Source: Pseudomonas sp. GM18
GTDB taxonomy: Bacteria > Pseudomonadota > Gammaproteobacteria > Pseudomonadales > Pseudomonadaceae
NCBI RefSeq assembly: GCF_000282195.1
Contig: NZ_AKJT01000022.1
Coordinates: 62,001 to 126,000, forward strand
Direction: 5' to 3'
Length of the DNA stretch: 64,000 nt
Part shown: positions 51,064-60,024 of the stretch, piece by piece
How positions within the stretch are numbered: position 1 is the stretch's first letter
How the letters are laid out: every line of letters starts with the position of its first letter
Notes under the pieces: generated by a model
What the model was told of the DNA's origin: nothing
Seen by the model: only the letters and a program-made list of their open reading frames with translations
Databases searched by the model: none
Program-made: the position numbers and the translations under genes

Positions 51064-52056
51064 TTATGGGCGAAACTGGCTGGGCGCCACCCCACTCCAG
51101 CGCACAAACGCATGCCGGAAGCTCGCGGTCTCGCTGAACCCCAGTGCTTCGGCGATTTGATAGATCGGCAGTTGATCCTCGCAGAGCATGCGTTTGGCCT
51201 GTTCGAATCGCAGTTCATCGAGCAGTTCCTGATAACTGCATCCCAGGTCCTTCAGATGTCGGCGCAGGGTGCGCGACGAGCAGTTCAACTGGTCGGCCAG
51301 CCCGTCCAGGCCCGGCGCCGCACTCAGTTGCGCGGCGAGCAATTGGCGGATGCGCCCGAGCCAGGCCTGACGCCCGGTGAACTCGGTGTTTTGCTTGCGA
51401 CAGCGCTCGGCCATGGCCTGGTGGGTGATGGCGTCTGCCAGCGGCAGGGGGTGCTCGAGCCAGCGTTTGTCGAAGGCAAATCCGTTGGACGCCGCATCAA
51501 ACTGCAACGGACAGTCGAAACGCTCGGTGTAGCGCGCCTGATAGTCCGGTGCCGGGTAATCGAAGCGAGCGCCGAGCAGAGGCAGGGGGTGGCCGAGCAG
51601 GTCTTCGCAGGTGACTTTCATCGAGACCAGGCAAAACTCGACATTGAACGGTGCCAGCGCGGGGTTTTCCCGATAGTCGCCAGCGGTGAGCCAGATGCGC
51701 TCGCCATCTTCTTCCAGGCTCAACTCGAACAGTGTTCCCAATAGCGCCGGATAGTGCAGCGCCAACTGCAAGGCGTCACCTAAAGTGGCGCTGGTGAGTA
51801 AGGCGTACCCGAGCATGCCGTAGGAAGAAACGTGCATCCGCCGGCCCAACTCCAGACCGATATCGCGGCGCAGCGCGACGGCGTTGGCGCACACCAGCAT
51901 TTCTTGATTGGTGGTGATGCGCGTGTCCGCCCGGCTCAGATCCGCCGCGCTGATGCCGCTGCCAGCCAATAACGCCTCGCTGGACAGGCCCTCGGCTTTG
52001 AAGGTGTTGAGCACCAGGGAGACAGCGTTGAGGGTGGTGAGGTGGGAGTGGAGCAT
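51064..52056 (-). CDS. AraC-family transcriptional regulator
   Basis: 330 aa from ATG 52056 (MLHSHLTTLN); the open frame extends upstream but the extra codons look non-coding. Arabinose_bd-type N-terminal domain (about 20-205) and AraC HTH_18 domain (about 235-328: LDGLADQLNCSSRTLRRHLKDLGCSYQELLDELRFEQAKRMLCEDQLPIYQIAEALGFSETASFRHAFVRWSGVAPSQFR). Divides the aphA operon from asparaginase; either neighbour could be its target. Confidence 0.9.
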   Translation of the reverse strand: MLHSHLTTLNAVSLVLNTFKAEGLSSEALLAGSGISAADLSRADTRITTNQEMLVCANAVALRRDIGLELGRRMHVSSYGMLGYALLTSATLGDALQLALHYPALLGTLFELSLEEDGERIWLTAGDYRENPALAPFNVEFCLVSMKVTCEDLLGHPLPLLGARFDYPAPDYQARYTERFDCPLQFDAASNGFAFDKRWLEHPLPLADAITHQAMAERCRKQNTEFTGRQAWLGRIRQLLAAQLSAAPGLDGLADQLNCSSRTLRRHLKDLGCSYQELLDELRFEQAKRMLCEDQLPIYQIAEALGFSETASFRHAFVRWSGVAPSQFRP

Positions 52057-52116
52057 GGAGTGTTCCAGCGTCGAGATGCTGGAACGGGAGCAAGTTATGT
52101 GCCCAACAACGATCCT

Positions 52117-52145
52117 GTGGGAGCGGCGGTGCGGCGATCCCACAA
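52117..52145. repeat. REP-like palindrome
   Basis: TGTGGGAGCGGCGG...GCGGCGATCCCACA: arms TGTGGGA/TCCCACA around a GC-rich core, of the Pseudomonas REP type, between the asparaginase stop and the AraC start. Confidence 0.7.
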
Positions 52146-52159
52146 GGTTATGTGTTGTG

Positions 52160-53164
52160 TCAGATGAGTTCGCCGCACAGGTCGAGCTCGACCAGCCGCC
52201 GCACTTCTGCAGTTTCAAGCCCTGCACCCAGCAATCCATGCAACTTGCCGAATGCTGCTTCGCGGGTCATGCCGCCACCGGACAACAGACCGGCATCATG
52301 CAAGCGACTGCCCGCCTCGTACACATCGAGCTTCACGCCACCTTCATGACATTGCGTGACCGCGACCACCACCACACCGTTGTCTCGCGCCCGTTCCAGG
52401 GCGGCGAGAAACCCGGGGTTGTCGCTGGGCCCGGTACCGCTGCCATAACATTCCAGCACCAGACCCTGAATACCGTTGTTGAGCAGGCCATCCAGTTGCT
52501 CGGCGCCGATGCCGGGGAACAGCGGCATTACCGCAACCTTCGCCAGTTGCTTTGGCTGGTTGTAGTTCAGTTGGGCAGGTACCGAGGAAGCTTTCACGCC
52601 GCCGCCCTGACGCTCCAGCCGCTTGAACGGATGACGACCAAAACTGCGAACCTTGGCGCAACGGGTCGGGTCGAGCAGTTCACCGTGGAAGTACAGATGA
52701 ACACCCGGCGCGAGTCCTTGGCCAAGGGCAACCAGTGCGCCGCTGATGTTTTCCCAGGCATCGCTGTCGGTCACGCCGGCCGGCAGCATGGAGCCGGTGA
52801 AACATACGCGGGCATGCAGGCCGAGCAACTGAAAGCTCATGGCCGCGGCGCTGTAGGCCAGGGTGTCGGTGCCATGCAGGATCAACACGCTGTCGCAGCC
52901 CTGGACGTCAACGGCGTCGACCACGGCTTCACGTAGTTGCTGCCAGTACGCGGGGGTCATGTTCGCGCTGTCGATCAGCGGTGACATCTCGCGAAAGCGC
53001 CACTGCGGCACCACCAGCTCGGGCTGGCTGTGCAGGTAGTCGCGCATCCGCGCTTCGAAACCGGACGCCGGGGCCAGGCCGTGGGCACTGGCTTGCATGC
53101 CGATGGTGCCACCGGTGTAGAGCACCATGACGGTTTGGGCGGCAGGATAGGTCGAGGAATTCAT
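52160..53164 (-). CDS. L-asparaginase
   Basis: 334 aa. Hydrolyses asparagine to aspartate and ammonia. Both active-site threonines are visible: YTGGTIG near residue 16-22 and LHGTDTLAYSA near 95-104, with the catalytic Lys-bearing region following. No signal peptide (MNSSTYPAAQTVMVLYTGG), so it resembles cytoplasmic type I enzymes. Together with AspA further on it would turn asparagine into fumarate. Confidence 0.92.
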   Translation of the reverse strand: MNSSTYPAAQTVMVLYTGGTIGMQASAHGLAPASGFEARMRDYLHSQPELVVPQWRFREMSPLIDSANMTPAYWQQLREAVVDAVDVQGCDSVLILHGTDTLAYSAAAMSFQLLGLHARVCFTGSMLPAGVTDSDAWENISGALVALGQGLAPGVHLYFHGELLDPTRCAKVRSFGRHPFKRLERQGGGVKASSVPAQLNYNQPKQLAKVAVMPLFPGIGAEQLDGLLNNGIQGLVLECYGSGTGPSDNPGFLAALERARDNGVVVVAVTQCHEGGVKLDVYEAGSRLHDAGLLSGGGMTREAAFGKLHGLLGAGLETAEVRRLVELDLCGELI

Positions 53165-53189
53165 GGAGACTCTCCGAAAACGATGACTT

Positions 53190-53211
53190 GTGGGAGCGAG
53201 CCTGCTCGCGA
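53190..53211. repeat. Single REP element
   Basis: TGTGGGAGCGAGCCTGCTCGCG is the common P. fluorescens REP core; it forms a short GCGAGC/GCTCGC hairpin. Lies upstream of asparaginase. Confidence 0.75.
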
Positions 53212-53279
53212 TTGGACTTCAGGCTCGACACCGAAACAACGTACAACCGAGCATGACGCCGGTCATACGCTGTGTCACG

Positions 53280-53308
53280 CCGGGCGCAGGGGATGCGCCC
53301 GGTTTTTT
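53280..53308 (+). terminator. Strong hairpin with T-tract downstream of the AGCS gene
   Basis: CCGGGCGCA (53280-53288) and TGCGCCCGG (53294-53302), then TTTTTT on the plus strand. The T-tract is on the strand opposite to the adjacent gene, so on the minus strand it would work only as a 3'-end hairpin. Confidence 0.6.
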
Positions 53309-53313
53309 ACCGA

Positions 53314-54765
53314 TCAGCGTTGCGCTGCGGTCACGCCTGCAGGCTGGGCCTGTGGCTGAGGGGTGACGGCTGGCGGATTGGCCGGCCAGGCTTTCAGGTC
53401 CAGGTCCAGATCCGCGAATTTGCTCGAATCGAACACCGGGGTCTTGATGCCGGCGGCACGTTGGTCATCGTAGTCACGCAGAATGCGCATGCCGACCTTG
53501 AACAGCAGGAACAGCGCGATCAGGTTGACGAACGCCAGCAGGGTCATGGTGATGTCGGCGAACGCGAACACCGTGCCCAGGTTCTCGATGGCACCCCAGA
53601 AGATCAACGCCAATACCAGTGCGCGGTAGCCGATCAGCGCCTTGCGGTTTTCACCGACCAGGAAGCGCAGATTGTTCTCGCCCAGGTAGTAGTTGTAGAG
53701 GATCGAGGTGAACACGAACAACGCCAGGGCCACGGAGATGAACATCCGGCCCCAGTCACCGACCACGGCAGCCAGGGAGTTCTGGGTCAGGGCAATGCCG
53801 TCGCCTTCGAAGCCCGGGGTGTAGAAGCCCGACAGCAGGATCAGCAATGCAGTGCAGGTGCAGATCACGAAGGTATCGAGGAACACGCTGAACGCCTGAA
53901 CCACGCCTTGCGCAACCGGGTGCTCGACCGCGGCCACGGCGGCTACGTTCGGCGCACTGCCCAGGCCTGCTTCGTTGGCGAACACGCCACGCTTCACGCC
54001 CATGACGATGGCGCTGCCGATCAGGCCGCCGAACGCCTGGTCCAGACCGAAGGCGCTTTTTACGATGGTCATCAACATGCCCGGAACGTGGTCGAACTGC
54101 AGCACGATCACGTAGATGGTCACGCCGATGTACACCAGGGTTTTCACCGGTACCAGCAGGTCAGCGACCTTGGCGATCCGCTTGATACCGCCGATGAACA
54201 CCAGACCGAGCAATACCGCCAGGGCCAGCCCGGTGTAAGTGGTGTCGAGGCCGAAGGCGTTGTTCAGCGAGTGGGTCACGGCGTGGGATTGCAGACCGTT
54301 GAAGGCGAAGCCGAAAGTGATCAGCAGCAGGAACGCCATGATCATGCCCAGCCAGCGTTTCTGCAGACCGTGCTGGATGTAGTAGGACGGGCCTCCACGG
54401 AACTGGCCTTCGGAGTCGCAGCGCTTGTAGAGCTGGCCGAGGGAGCATTCGAAGAAGCTGCTGGACATGCCGACCAGCGCAGTCACCCACATCCAGAACA
54501 CCGCACCGGGGCCACCGAGGGTTACGGCGATACCGACACCGGCGATGTTGCCCGCACCGACGCGGCCGGCAAGGCTGAGCATCAGGGCCTGGAACGAGCT
54601 GAGTTGACCGGCGCTGCTGCGCAGGCTGTCGCGGAACACCGCGAACATGTGGAAGAAGTGGCGCAGTTGGACGAAACGCGAGCGGATCGTGAAGTAGCTA
54701 CCGAGCCCGACAATGAGCGCGATCAGTACTTTCCCTGAGAGGAAGTCGTTGATGACTTCGAGCAT
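53314..54765 (-). CDS. Alanine/glycine:cation symporter (AGCS family)
   Basis: 483 aa, about eleven hydrophobic segments. Family signatures: GRVGAGNIAGVGIAVTLGGPGAVFWMWVTALVGMSSSFFECSLGQLYK near 75-120 and KRGVFANEAGLGSAPNVAAVAAVEHP near 255-280. Imports alanine, glycine or a related amino acid with Na+ or H+. The C terminus carries a hydrophilic tail rich in Pro, Ala and Gln (PANPPAVTPQPQAQPAG). Substrate cannot be fixed from sequence. Confidence 0.93.
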   Translation of the reverse strand: MLEVINDFLSGKVLIALIVGLGSYFTIRSRFVQLRHFFHMFAVFRDSLRSSAGQLSSFQALMLSLAGRVGAGNIAGVGIAVTLGGPGAVFWMWVTALVGMSSSFFECSLGQLYKRCDSEGQFRGGPSYYIQHGLQKRWLGMIMAFLLLITFGFAFNGLQSHAVTHSLNNAFGLDTTYTGLALAVLLGLVFIGGIKRIAKVADLLVPVKTLVYIGVTIYVIVLQFDHVPGMLMTIVKSAFGLDQAFGGLIGSAIVMGVKRGVFANEAGLGSAPNVAAVAAVEHPVAQGVVQAFSVFLDTFVICTCTALLILLSGFYTPGFEGDGIALTQNSLAAVVGDWGRMFISVALALFVFTSILYNYYLGENNLRFLVGENRKALIGYRALVLALIFWGAIENLGTVFAFADITMTLLAFVNLIALFLLFKVGMRILRDYDDQRAAGIKTPVFDSSKFADLDLDLKAWPANPPAVTPQPQAQPAGVTAAQR

Positions 54766-55023
54766 GGATTATTCCTCGCTATTTTTTGTGTGTGCGAATA
54801 CTGGGTGGTCGACACATTGCGTTACACCGGATTGTGCGTGGCACAACAGGTGGGTCGAAGGTTCGTCCCTGTTCCATTTCGCGGGTTGTTATTAGTTCGG
54901 GGTTCGCATGGGTTTGGGCCTCGTTATCGACGACCGCTCATGCGAAGAGGGCCGGCACTATACATAGGAGAGTGCCGTCCGTCTGCACAGTTGTGGTGCA
55001 AGCGACGAAACGAAAGCGCTGCA

Positions 55024-55104
55024 AAATCAAAAAATCGCAGCCTTCGGCAGCCTCTACGGGTCTCTGTCAAACCCGGTAGGAGCTGCCGAAGGCTGCGATC
55101 TTTG
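55024..55104. repeat. Dispersed palindromic repeat, complete copy 3
   Basis: ATCGCAGCCTTCGGCAG (55034-55050) mirrored exactly by CTGCCGAAGGCTGCGAT (55083-55099), with CTCTACGGGTCTCTGTCAAA in the middle. Same family as 14918-14981. Confidence 0.85.
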
Positions 55105-55151
55105 CGGCACTGAAAACATTCAACATGTTCGTAAAATCCGCAAAAGTGTTG

Positions 55152-55190
55152 AAAAAAAAGGGCTTGAGGGAGTAAATCCCCAAGCCCTCA
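55152..55190 (-). terminator. Rho-independent terminator of aspA
   Basis: On the minus strand TGAGGGCTTGGGG-ATTTA-CTCCCTCAAGCCC followed by eight T, 65 bases past the aspA stop. Confidence 0.9.
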
Positions 55191-55254
55191 AAAGGTGAGA
55201 GGTGTCTAGTCCCTCGACCTGGTGAGCGTGCTCTTCAAAAGAGCCTGCGTTTGG

Positions 55255-56679
55255 TTAAGCCTTCAAAGGCACCAGACGCGGAGCAATCATGTTTTCCGGG
55301 CGCAGGATGTCGGCGAGCATTTCTTCGTCGAGCAAGCGTTCTTCGCGCACCAGTTCCAGCACGCCGCGGCCGCTTTCGAGGGCAACACGGGCAATGCGGG
55401 TGGCGTTTTCATAGCCGATGTACGGGTTCAGCGCGGTAACCAGACCGATCGAGTGTTCGACCAGTTCACGGCAGCGCTCTTCGTTGGCGGTGATGCCGAC
55501 GATGCAGTGCTCGCGCAGCATGTCCATGGCACGTTGCAGTAGGCGGATCGAGTCGAAGATCTTGAAGGCGATCAGCGGCTCCATCACGTTCAGCTGCAGC
55601 TGGCCGCCTTCGGCCGCGATGGTCAGGGCCAGGTCGTTGCCGATGATCTGGAACGCCACCTGGTTCACGGCTTCAGGGATAACCGGGTTGACCTTGCCTG
55701 GCATGATCGAGCTGCCTGGCTGACGCGCCGGCAGGTTGATTTCGTTGATGCCGGTGCGTGGGCCGCTGGACAGCAGGCGCAGGTCGTTGCAGATCTTCGA
55801 CAGCTTGACCGCGGTGCGCTTGAGCATGCCGGAGAACAGCACGAAGGCGCCCATGTCGGAGGTGGCTTCGATCAGGTCGGCGGCTGGCACCAGCGGTTGA
55901 CCGCTGATCAGGGCCAGACGCTGAACGGCCAGGGCCTGGTAACGCGGGTCGGCGTTGATGCCGGTACCAATCGCGGTGCCGCCCAGGTTCACTTCGGTCA
56001 GCAGCTCGGGTGCCAGGGATTTCAGACGCGCCAGGTCTTCGCTCAGGGTGGTGGCGAAGGCGCGGAATTCTTGCCCCAGGGTCATCGGCACGGCGTCTTG
56101 CAACTGGGTACGACCCATCTTCAGAACGTGGCTGAATTCTTCACCTTTGGCGGCGAACGACTGGATCAGGCTGTCGAGGCTGGCCAGCAGCGCGTCGTGA
56201 CCCAACAGCAGACCCAGACGGATCGCGGTTGGGTAGGCGTCGTTGGTCGACTGCGCCATGTTCACGTCGTTGTTCGGGTGCAGGTACTGGTATTCGCCCT
56301 TGCTGTGGCCCATGGCCTCCAGCGCGATGTTGGCGATGACTTCGTTGGCATTCATGTTGGTTGAAGTGCCAGCGCCGCCTTGAATCATGTCCACCACGAA
56401 CTCTTCGTGGAAATCGCCGCGGATCAATCGGGCACAGGCTTCGCTGATGGCAGCGTGCTTGGCTTCGCTCAGGTGACCCAGCTCGCGGTTGGCGTCAGCG
56501 GCGGCCTGTTTGACCATCGCCAGACCGACAACCAGTTTCGGGTAATGCGAAATCGGAACACCGGAGAGACGGAAGTTATTCACCGCTCGCAGGGTCTGGA
56601 TGCCGTAATACGCTTGAGCAGGTACTTCGAGTACGCCAAGCAGGTCTTTTTCTGTGCGGAAAGATGCAGCGGAGGACAT
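55255..56679 (-). CDS. aspA: Aspartate ammonia-lyase
   Basis: 474 aa from ATG 56679; an in-frame ATG four codons upstream is also possible. Converts aspartate to fumarate and ammonia. The superfamily signature GSSIMPGKVNPVIPE near residue 320 (catalytic Ser loop) is intact; TSTNMNANEVIANIA, HPNNDVNMAQSTNDAYPTAIR and GGTAIGTGINADP are also present, distinguishing AspA from FumC by neighbourhood and detail. Divergent from a LysR gene, as in P. aeruginosa. Confidence 0.95.
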   Translation of the reverse strand: MSSAASFRTEKDLLGVLEVPAQAYYGIQTLRAVNNFRLSGVPISHYPKLVVGLAMVKQAAADANRELGHLSEAKHAAISEACARLIRGDFHEEFVVDMIQGGAGTSTNMNANEVIANIALEAMGHSKGEYQYLHPNNDVNMAQSTNDAYPTAIRLGLLLGHDALLASLDSLIQSFAAKGEEFSHVLKMGRTQLQDAVPMTLGQEFRAFATTLSEDLARLKSLAPELLTEVNLGGTAIGTGINADPRYQALAVQRLALISGQPLVPAADLIEATSDMGAFVLFSGMLKRTAVKLSKICNDLRLLSSGPRTGINEINLPARQPGSSIMPGKVNPVIPEAVNQVAFQIIGNDLALTIAAEGGQLQLNVMEPLIAFKIFDSIRLLQRAMDMLREHCIVGITANEERCRELVEHSIGLVTALNPYIGYENATRIARVALESGRGVLELVREERLLDEEMLADILRPENMIAPRLVPLKA

Positions 56680-56859
56680 GATAGAAATCATCTCGATATG
56701 GACCCGGTCTGTGCCGGAACACTGCAAATCCTAGGCTTGTGAAGAATTTTGGGCCAATGCTGTTAAACACTGGCCTATGCATATTCGGCATAATGCCCGT
56801 GTGACGCCGCGTGCGCGGCGAACGTGTGACCTAAATTGGTGCATGTCCGGGAGGGCGTG

Positions 56860-57774
56860 ATGAATCTGGAAAGCAAATGGCTTGAGGACTTCAGTGCCTT
56901 GGCCGCCACCCGTAGCTTCTCCCAGGCGGCTGAACGCCGCTTCGTGACCCAGCCTGCTTTCAGCCGGCGGATCCGCAGCCTCGAAGCCGCGCTGGGACTG
57001 ACCCTGGTCAATCGCTCTCGCACCCCGGTCGAGCTGACGGCAGCGGGGCAACTGTTTCTCGTCACCGCACGAACCGTGGTCGAACAGCTGGGTGAAGTGT
57101 TGCGTCATCTTCATCACCTGGAAGGCGGGCAGGGCGAGGTGATCCAGGTCGCCGCCGCCCACTCCCTGGCGCTGGGTTTCTTTCCGCGCTGGATCGCACA
57201 ATTGCGCAATGAAGGGCTGAACATTGCCACGCGGCTGGTGGCCACCAACGTTGGCGATGCGGTGCATGCGCTGCGTGAAGGCGGGTGTGATCTGATGCTG
57301 GCGTTCTATGATCCGGACTCCGCGATGCAAATGGACCCGGAAATTTTCCCGTCACTGCATCTGGGGGACACTGAAATGCTCCCGGTGTGTGCGGCCGATG
57401 CCGATGGAAAACCATTGTTCGACCTGGAAGGCGAGACCAGCGTGCCTTTGCTGGCCTACAGCGCCGGGGCATTTCTCGGGCGCTCGGTGAACATGCTGTT
57501 GCGCCAGCGTGCCCTGAGGTTCACCACTATTTATGAGACCGCCATGGCCGACAGCCTGAAAAGCATGGCGCTGGAAGGCCTGGGCATCGCCTGGGTGCCG
57601 CGCTTGAGCGTGCGCGCCGAATTGGCTCGCGGCGAGTTGGTCATCTGCGGTGGCCCGCAATGGCATGTGCCGCTGGAGATTCGGCTGTATCGCTGCGCGC
57701 TGGTGCGCAAGGCGAATGTGCGGTTGCTCTGGCGCAAGCTGGAAGGCGGCGCAGCGCAAAACCCGGCAGGTTAA
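56860..57774 (+). CDS. LysR-family regulator divergent from aspA
   Basis: 304 aa; GGGAGGG before ATG. HTH at about 5-62 (LEDFSALAATRSFSQAAERRFVTQPAFSRRIRSLEAALG), substrate domain about 88-295. Presumed regulator of aspA: the shared 180-base gap has an inverted repeat TATGC-ATATTCG-GCATA at 56776-56792 with a T-N11-A core. Effector unknown. Confidence 0.9.
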   Translation: MNLESKWLEDFSALAATRSFSQAAERRFVTQPAFSRRIRSLEAALGLTLVNRSRTPVELTAAGQLFLVTARTVVEQLGEVLRHLHHLEGGQGEVIQVAAAHSLALGFFPRWIAQLRNEGLNIATRLVATNVGDAVHALREGGCDLMLAFYDPDSAMQMDPEIFPSLHLGDTEMLPVCAADADGKPLFDLEGETSVPLLAYSAGAFLGRSVNMLLRQRALRFTTIYETAMADSLKSMALEGLGIAWVPRLSVRAELARGELVICGGPQWHVPLEIRLYRCALVRKANVRLLWRKLEGGAAQNPAG

Positions 57775-57878
57775 TGATTTTTTGTAGGAGCCAGGCTGAC
57801 CCTGAAGTCAATAAAACCGGCACTTTGCGCCGTATGACAGATGGTCGTATAGGGGGCTGTTTATCTGCTTCATTGAGG

Positions 57879-57960
57879 TATACTGCGCGGCCTTCGGCCG
57901 GTTTGACTGGCCATAATTCGTACAATCAAGCCACGCATTTTGCGTGGCTTGTTGTTTTTT
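57879..57960 (+). promoter_or_regulatory. purE promoter -10 and leader with terminator hairpin
   Basis: TATACT (57879-57884) is a good -10; no strong -35 is seen. The leader has GCGGCCTTCGGCCG, then GGCC-GGTTTGACT-GGCC, then a perfect stem AAGCCACGCA-TTT-TGCGTGGCTT (57928-57950) and GTTGTTTTTT. A full terminator between promoter and purE could be an attenuator, or the end of a small RNA. Confidence 0.6.
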
Positions 57961-57998
57961 GACGCGCCTGCGGGCGCCCAGAGAGAAGAGGCACGACG

Positions 57999-58490
57999 AT
58001 GAGCGCACTGGTTGGCGTGATCATGGGCTCCAAGTCCGATTGGTCCACCCTTAGCCACACCGCCGATATGCTGGAAAAGCTCGGCATCCCTTACGAGGTG
58101 AAAGTGGTCTCTGCCCACCGCACCCCGGACCTGCTGTTCCAGTATGCCGAAGAGGCTGAAGCCCGTGGTATCGAGGTGATCATCGCCGGTGCCGGTGGCG
58201 CGGCCCACCTGCCAGGCATGTGTGCGGCCAAGACCCACCTGCCGGTGCTGGGCGTGCCAGTGCAGTCGTCGATGCTCTCGGGCGTCGATTCGCTGCTTTC
58301 TATCGTGCAGATGCCCGCGGGCATTCCGGTCGCCACCCTGGCCATCGGCAAGGCTGGCGCGATCAACGCAGCCCTGCTCTCGGCGAGTATCCTGGGCGCC
58401 AAGCATCCGCAGTTTCATACCGTGTTGAAAAAATTCCGCGCTGAGCAGACAGACAGCGTCCTGGACAATCCAGACCCACGCATCGCCTGA
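57999..58490 (+). CDS. purE: N5-carboxyaminoimidazole ribonucleotide mutase
   Basis: 163 aa, normal PurE length. Converts N5-CAIR to CAIR in purine synthesis. [20 protein letters not shown] at 6-25, [18 protein letters not shown] with the catalytic His, and the GGAAHLPGM region are intact. AGAGAAGAGG upstream of the ATG. Eleven bases separate it from purK; they form one transcription unit. Confidence 0.97.
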   Translation: MSALVGVIMGSKSDWSTLSHTADMLEKLGIPYEVKVVSAHRTPDLLFQYAEEAEARGIEVIIAGAGGAAHLPGMCAAKTHLPVLGVPVQSSMLSGVDSLLSIVQMPAGIPVATLAIGKAGAINAALLSASILGAKHPQFHTVLKKFRAEQTDSVLDNPDPRIA

Positions 58491-58501
58491 GGTTGTTGAC
58501 G

Positions 58502-59584
58502 ATGAAGATCGGTGTAATCGGTGGCGGCCAGTTGGGCCGCATGTTGGCGCTGGCGGGCACTCCGCTGGGCATGAACTTCGCTTTCCTGGACCCGGCGCCG
58601 GATGCTTGCGCAGCCGCGTTGGGCGAACACCTGCGGGCCGATTACGGCGATCAGGATCACCTGCGTCAGCTGGCCGATGAAGTCGATCTGGTGACCTTCG
58701 AGTTCGAAAGCGTCCCGGCCGAAACCGTGGCCTTCCTCTCGCAATTCGTGCCGGTGTACCCGAGCGCCGAAGCGCTGCGCATCGCCCGCGATCGCTGGTT
58801 CGAAAAGAGCATGTTCAAGGACCTGGGGATTCCGACTCCTGCGTTCGCCGACATCCAGTCCCAAGCCGACCTGGACGCCGCCGTGGCGTCCATCGGTTTG
58901 CCGGCCGTGCTGAAAACCCGCACCCTGGGTTACGACGGCAAGGGCCAGAAAGTCCTGCGCAAGCCTGAAGACGTGGTCGGCACCTTCGCCGAACTGGGCA
59001 GCGTCGCCTGCCTGCTGGAAGGTTTTGTGCCGTTCACCGGCGAAGTCTCGCTGATCGCCGTGCGTGCTCGCGATGGCGAAACGAAGTTCTATCCACTGGT
59101 GCACAACACCCACGACAGCGGCATCCTCAAGCTGTCCGTGGCCAGCACCGATCACCCGTTGCAAGCCTTGGCTGAAGACTACTCCAGCCGGGTACTCAAG
59201 CAACTGGATTACGTCGGCGTGATGGCGTTCGAGTTCTTCGAAGTCGACGGTGGCCTCAAGGCCAACGAGATCGCCCCGCGTGTGCACAACTCCGGGCACT
59301 GGACCACCGAAGGTGCCGAGTGCAGCCAGTTCGAAAACCACCTGCGAGCCGTTGCCGGTCTGCCGCTGGGTTCGACGGCCAAGGTCGGCGAGAGCGCGAT
59401 GCTCAACTTCATCGGTAAAGTACCGGACACCGAGAAAGTCCTGGCCATTGCCGATTGCCATCTGCATCACTACGGCAAGGCCTTCAAGGTTGGCCGCAAG
59501 GTTGGTCACGCCAACCTGCGTTGTGCCGACCGGGCGACGCTTGCCGCGCAGATCCTCAAGGTCGAAGCGCTGATTGCCGAATAG
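58502..59584 (+). CDS. purK: N5-carboxyaminoimidazole ribonucleotide synthase
   Basis: 360 aa ATP-grasp enzyme that makes N5-CAIR from AIR, ATP and bicarbonate, feeding PurE. KIGVIGGGQLGRMLALAG at the N terminus, KTRTLGYDGKGQKVL as ATP-binding loop, EVSLIAVRARDG, and VGVMAFEFFEVDGGLKANEIAPRVHNSGHWT at the active site. Its Shine-Dalgarno sequence (GAGG) overlaps the purE stop, giving translational coupling. Confidence 0.97.
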   Translation: MKIGVIGGGQLGRMLALAGTPLGMNFAFLDPAPDACAAALGEHLRADYGDQDHLRQLADEVDLVTFEFESVPAETVAFLSQFVPVYPSAEALRIARDRWFEKSMFKDLGIPTPAFADIQSQADLDAAVASIGLPAVLKTRTLGYDGKGQKVLRKPEDVVGTFAELGSVACLLEGFVPFTGEVSLIAVRARDGETKFYPLVHNTHDSGILKLSVASTDHPLQALAEDYSSRVLKQLDYVGVMAFEFFEVDGGLKANEIAPRVHNSGHWTTEGAECSQFENHLRAVAGLPLGSTAKVGESAMLNFIGKVPDTEKVLAIADCHLHHYGKAFKVGRKVGHANLRCADRATLAAQILKVEALIAE

Positions 59585-59636
59585 TTTCATGTGGCGGCGG
59601 CGGAACCTTCAGCGTCCGCCGCTCTCTGATGGCAAG

Positions 59637-59664
59637 ATGCCAAAGCCTGACTAGGCTTTGGCAT
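59637..59664 (+). terminator. Perfect 12-bp hairpin after purK
   Basis: ATGCCAAAGCCT-GACT-AGGCTTTGGCAT. No T-tract follows, so it may stabilise the purEK mRNA end rather than act alone as a terminator. Confidence 0.65.
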
Positions 59665-59690
59665 AGCCAACTTAATCAGAGGGAAATGCC

Positions 59691-59936
59691 ATGGGAATTA
59701 TCGGAACCATCTTTATCGGCTTGATCGTCGGCCTGCTGGCTCGGTTTCTGAAACCGGGCGATGACAGCATGGGCTGGATCATGACCATCCTGCTCGGTAT
59801 CGGCGGTTCGCTGGCGGCCACTTACGGCGGCCAGGCCCTGGGCATCTACCATGCGGGTCAGGGCGCAGGTTTCATTGGTGCGCTGGTGGGCGCGGTGATA
59901 TTGCTGGTGATCTACGGCCTGATCAAAAAGAACTGA
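59691..59936 (+). CDS. GlsB/YeaQ/YmgE family small membrane protein
   Basis: 81 aa, three glycine-rich hydrophobic helices (GTIFIGLIVGLLARFL, GWIMTILLGIGGSLAATY, GAGFIGALVGAVILLVIYGLI). The family was named transglycosylase-associated without enzymatic evidence and is often induced by stress. AGAGGG before ATG. Confidence 0.9.
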   Translation: MGIIGTIFIGLIVGLLARFLKPGDDSMGWIMTILLGIGGSLAATYGGQALGIYHAGQGAGFIGALVGAVILLVIYGLIKKN

Positions 59937-60024
59937 TTCAAGCGACAAAGCCCTCTCTGCGCCAACACCGGAGAGGGCTAGAATGCTTGGCGTTCCACCG
60001 TCCTTTCCTTTGCCGAGCACCTTC

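Larger units (their letters stand above)
54766..55254. other. 489-base intergenic region upstream of the AGCS gene
   Basis: No convincing gene. It contains an inverted repeat CGGCACT (54953-54959)/AGTGCCG (54971-54977) around TATACAT, which may be a promoter with an overlapping operator for the leftward AGCS gene, a complete dispersed palindrome at 55024-55104 and the aspA terminator. Confidence 0.5.

Noticed and set aside
53272..54738. 488-codon open frame on the plus strand
   Set aside because: It mirrors the AGCS transporter gene and is made of low-complexity His, Gln and Glu residues.
57928..57960. A tRNA or known riboswitch before purE
   Set aside because: No cloverleaf or CCA-like 3' end and no purine-riboswitch core could be traced; only hairpins with a terminator are present.
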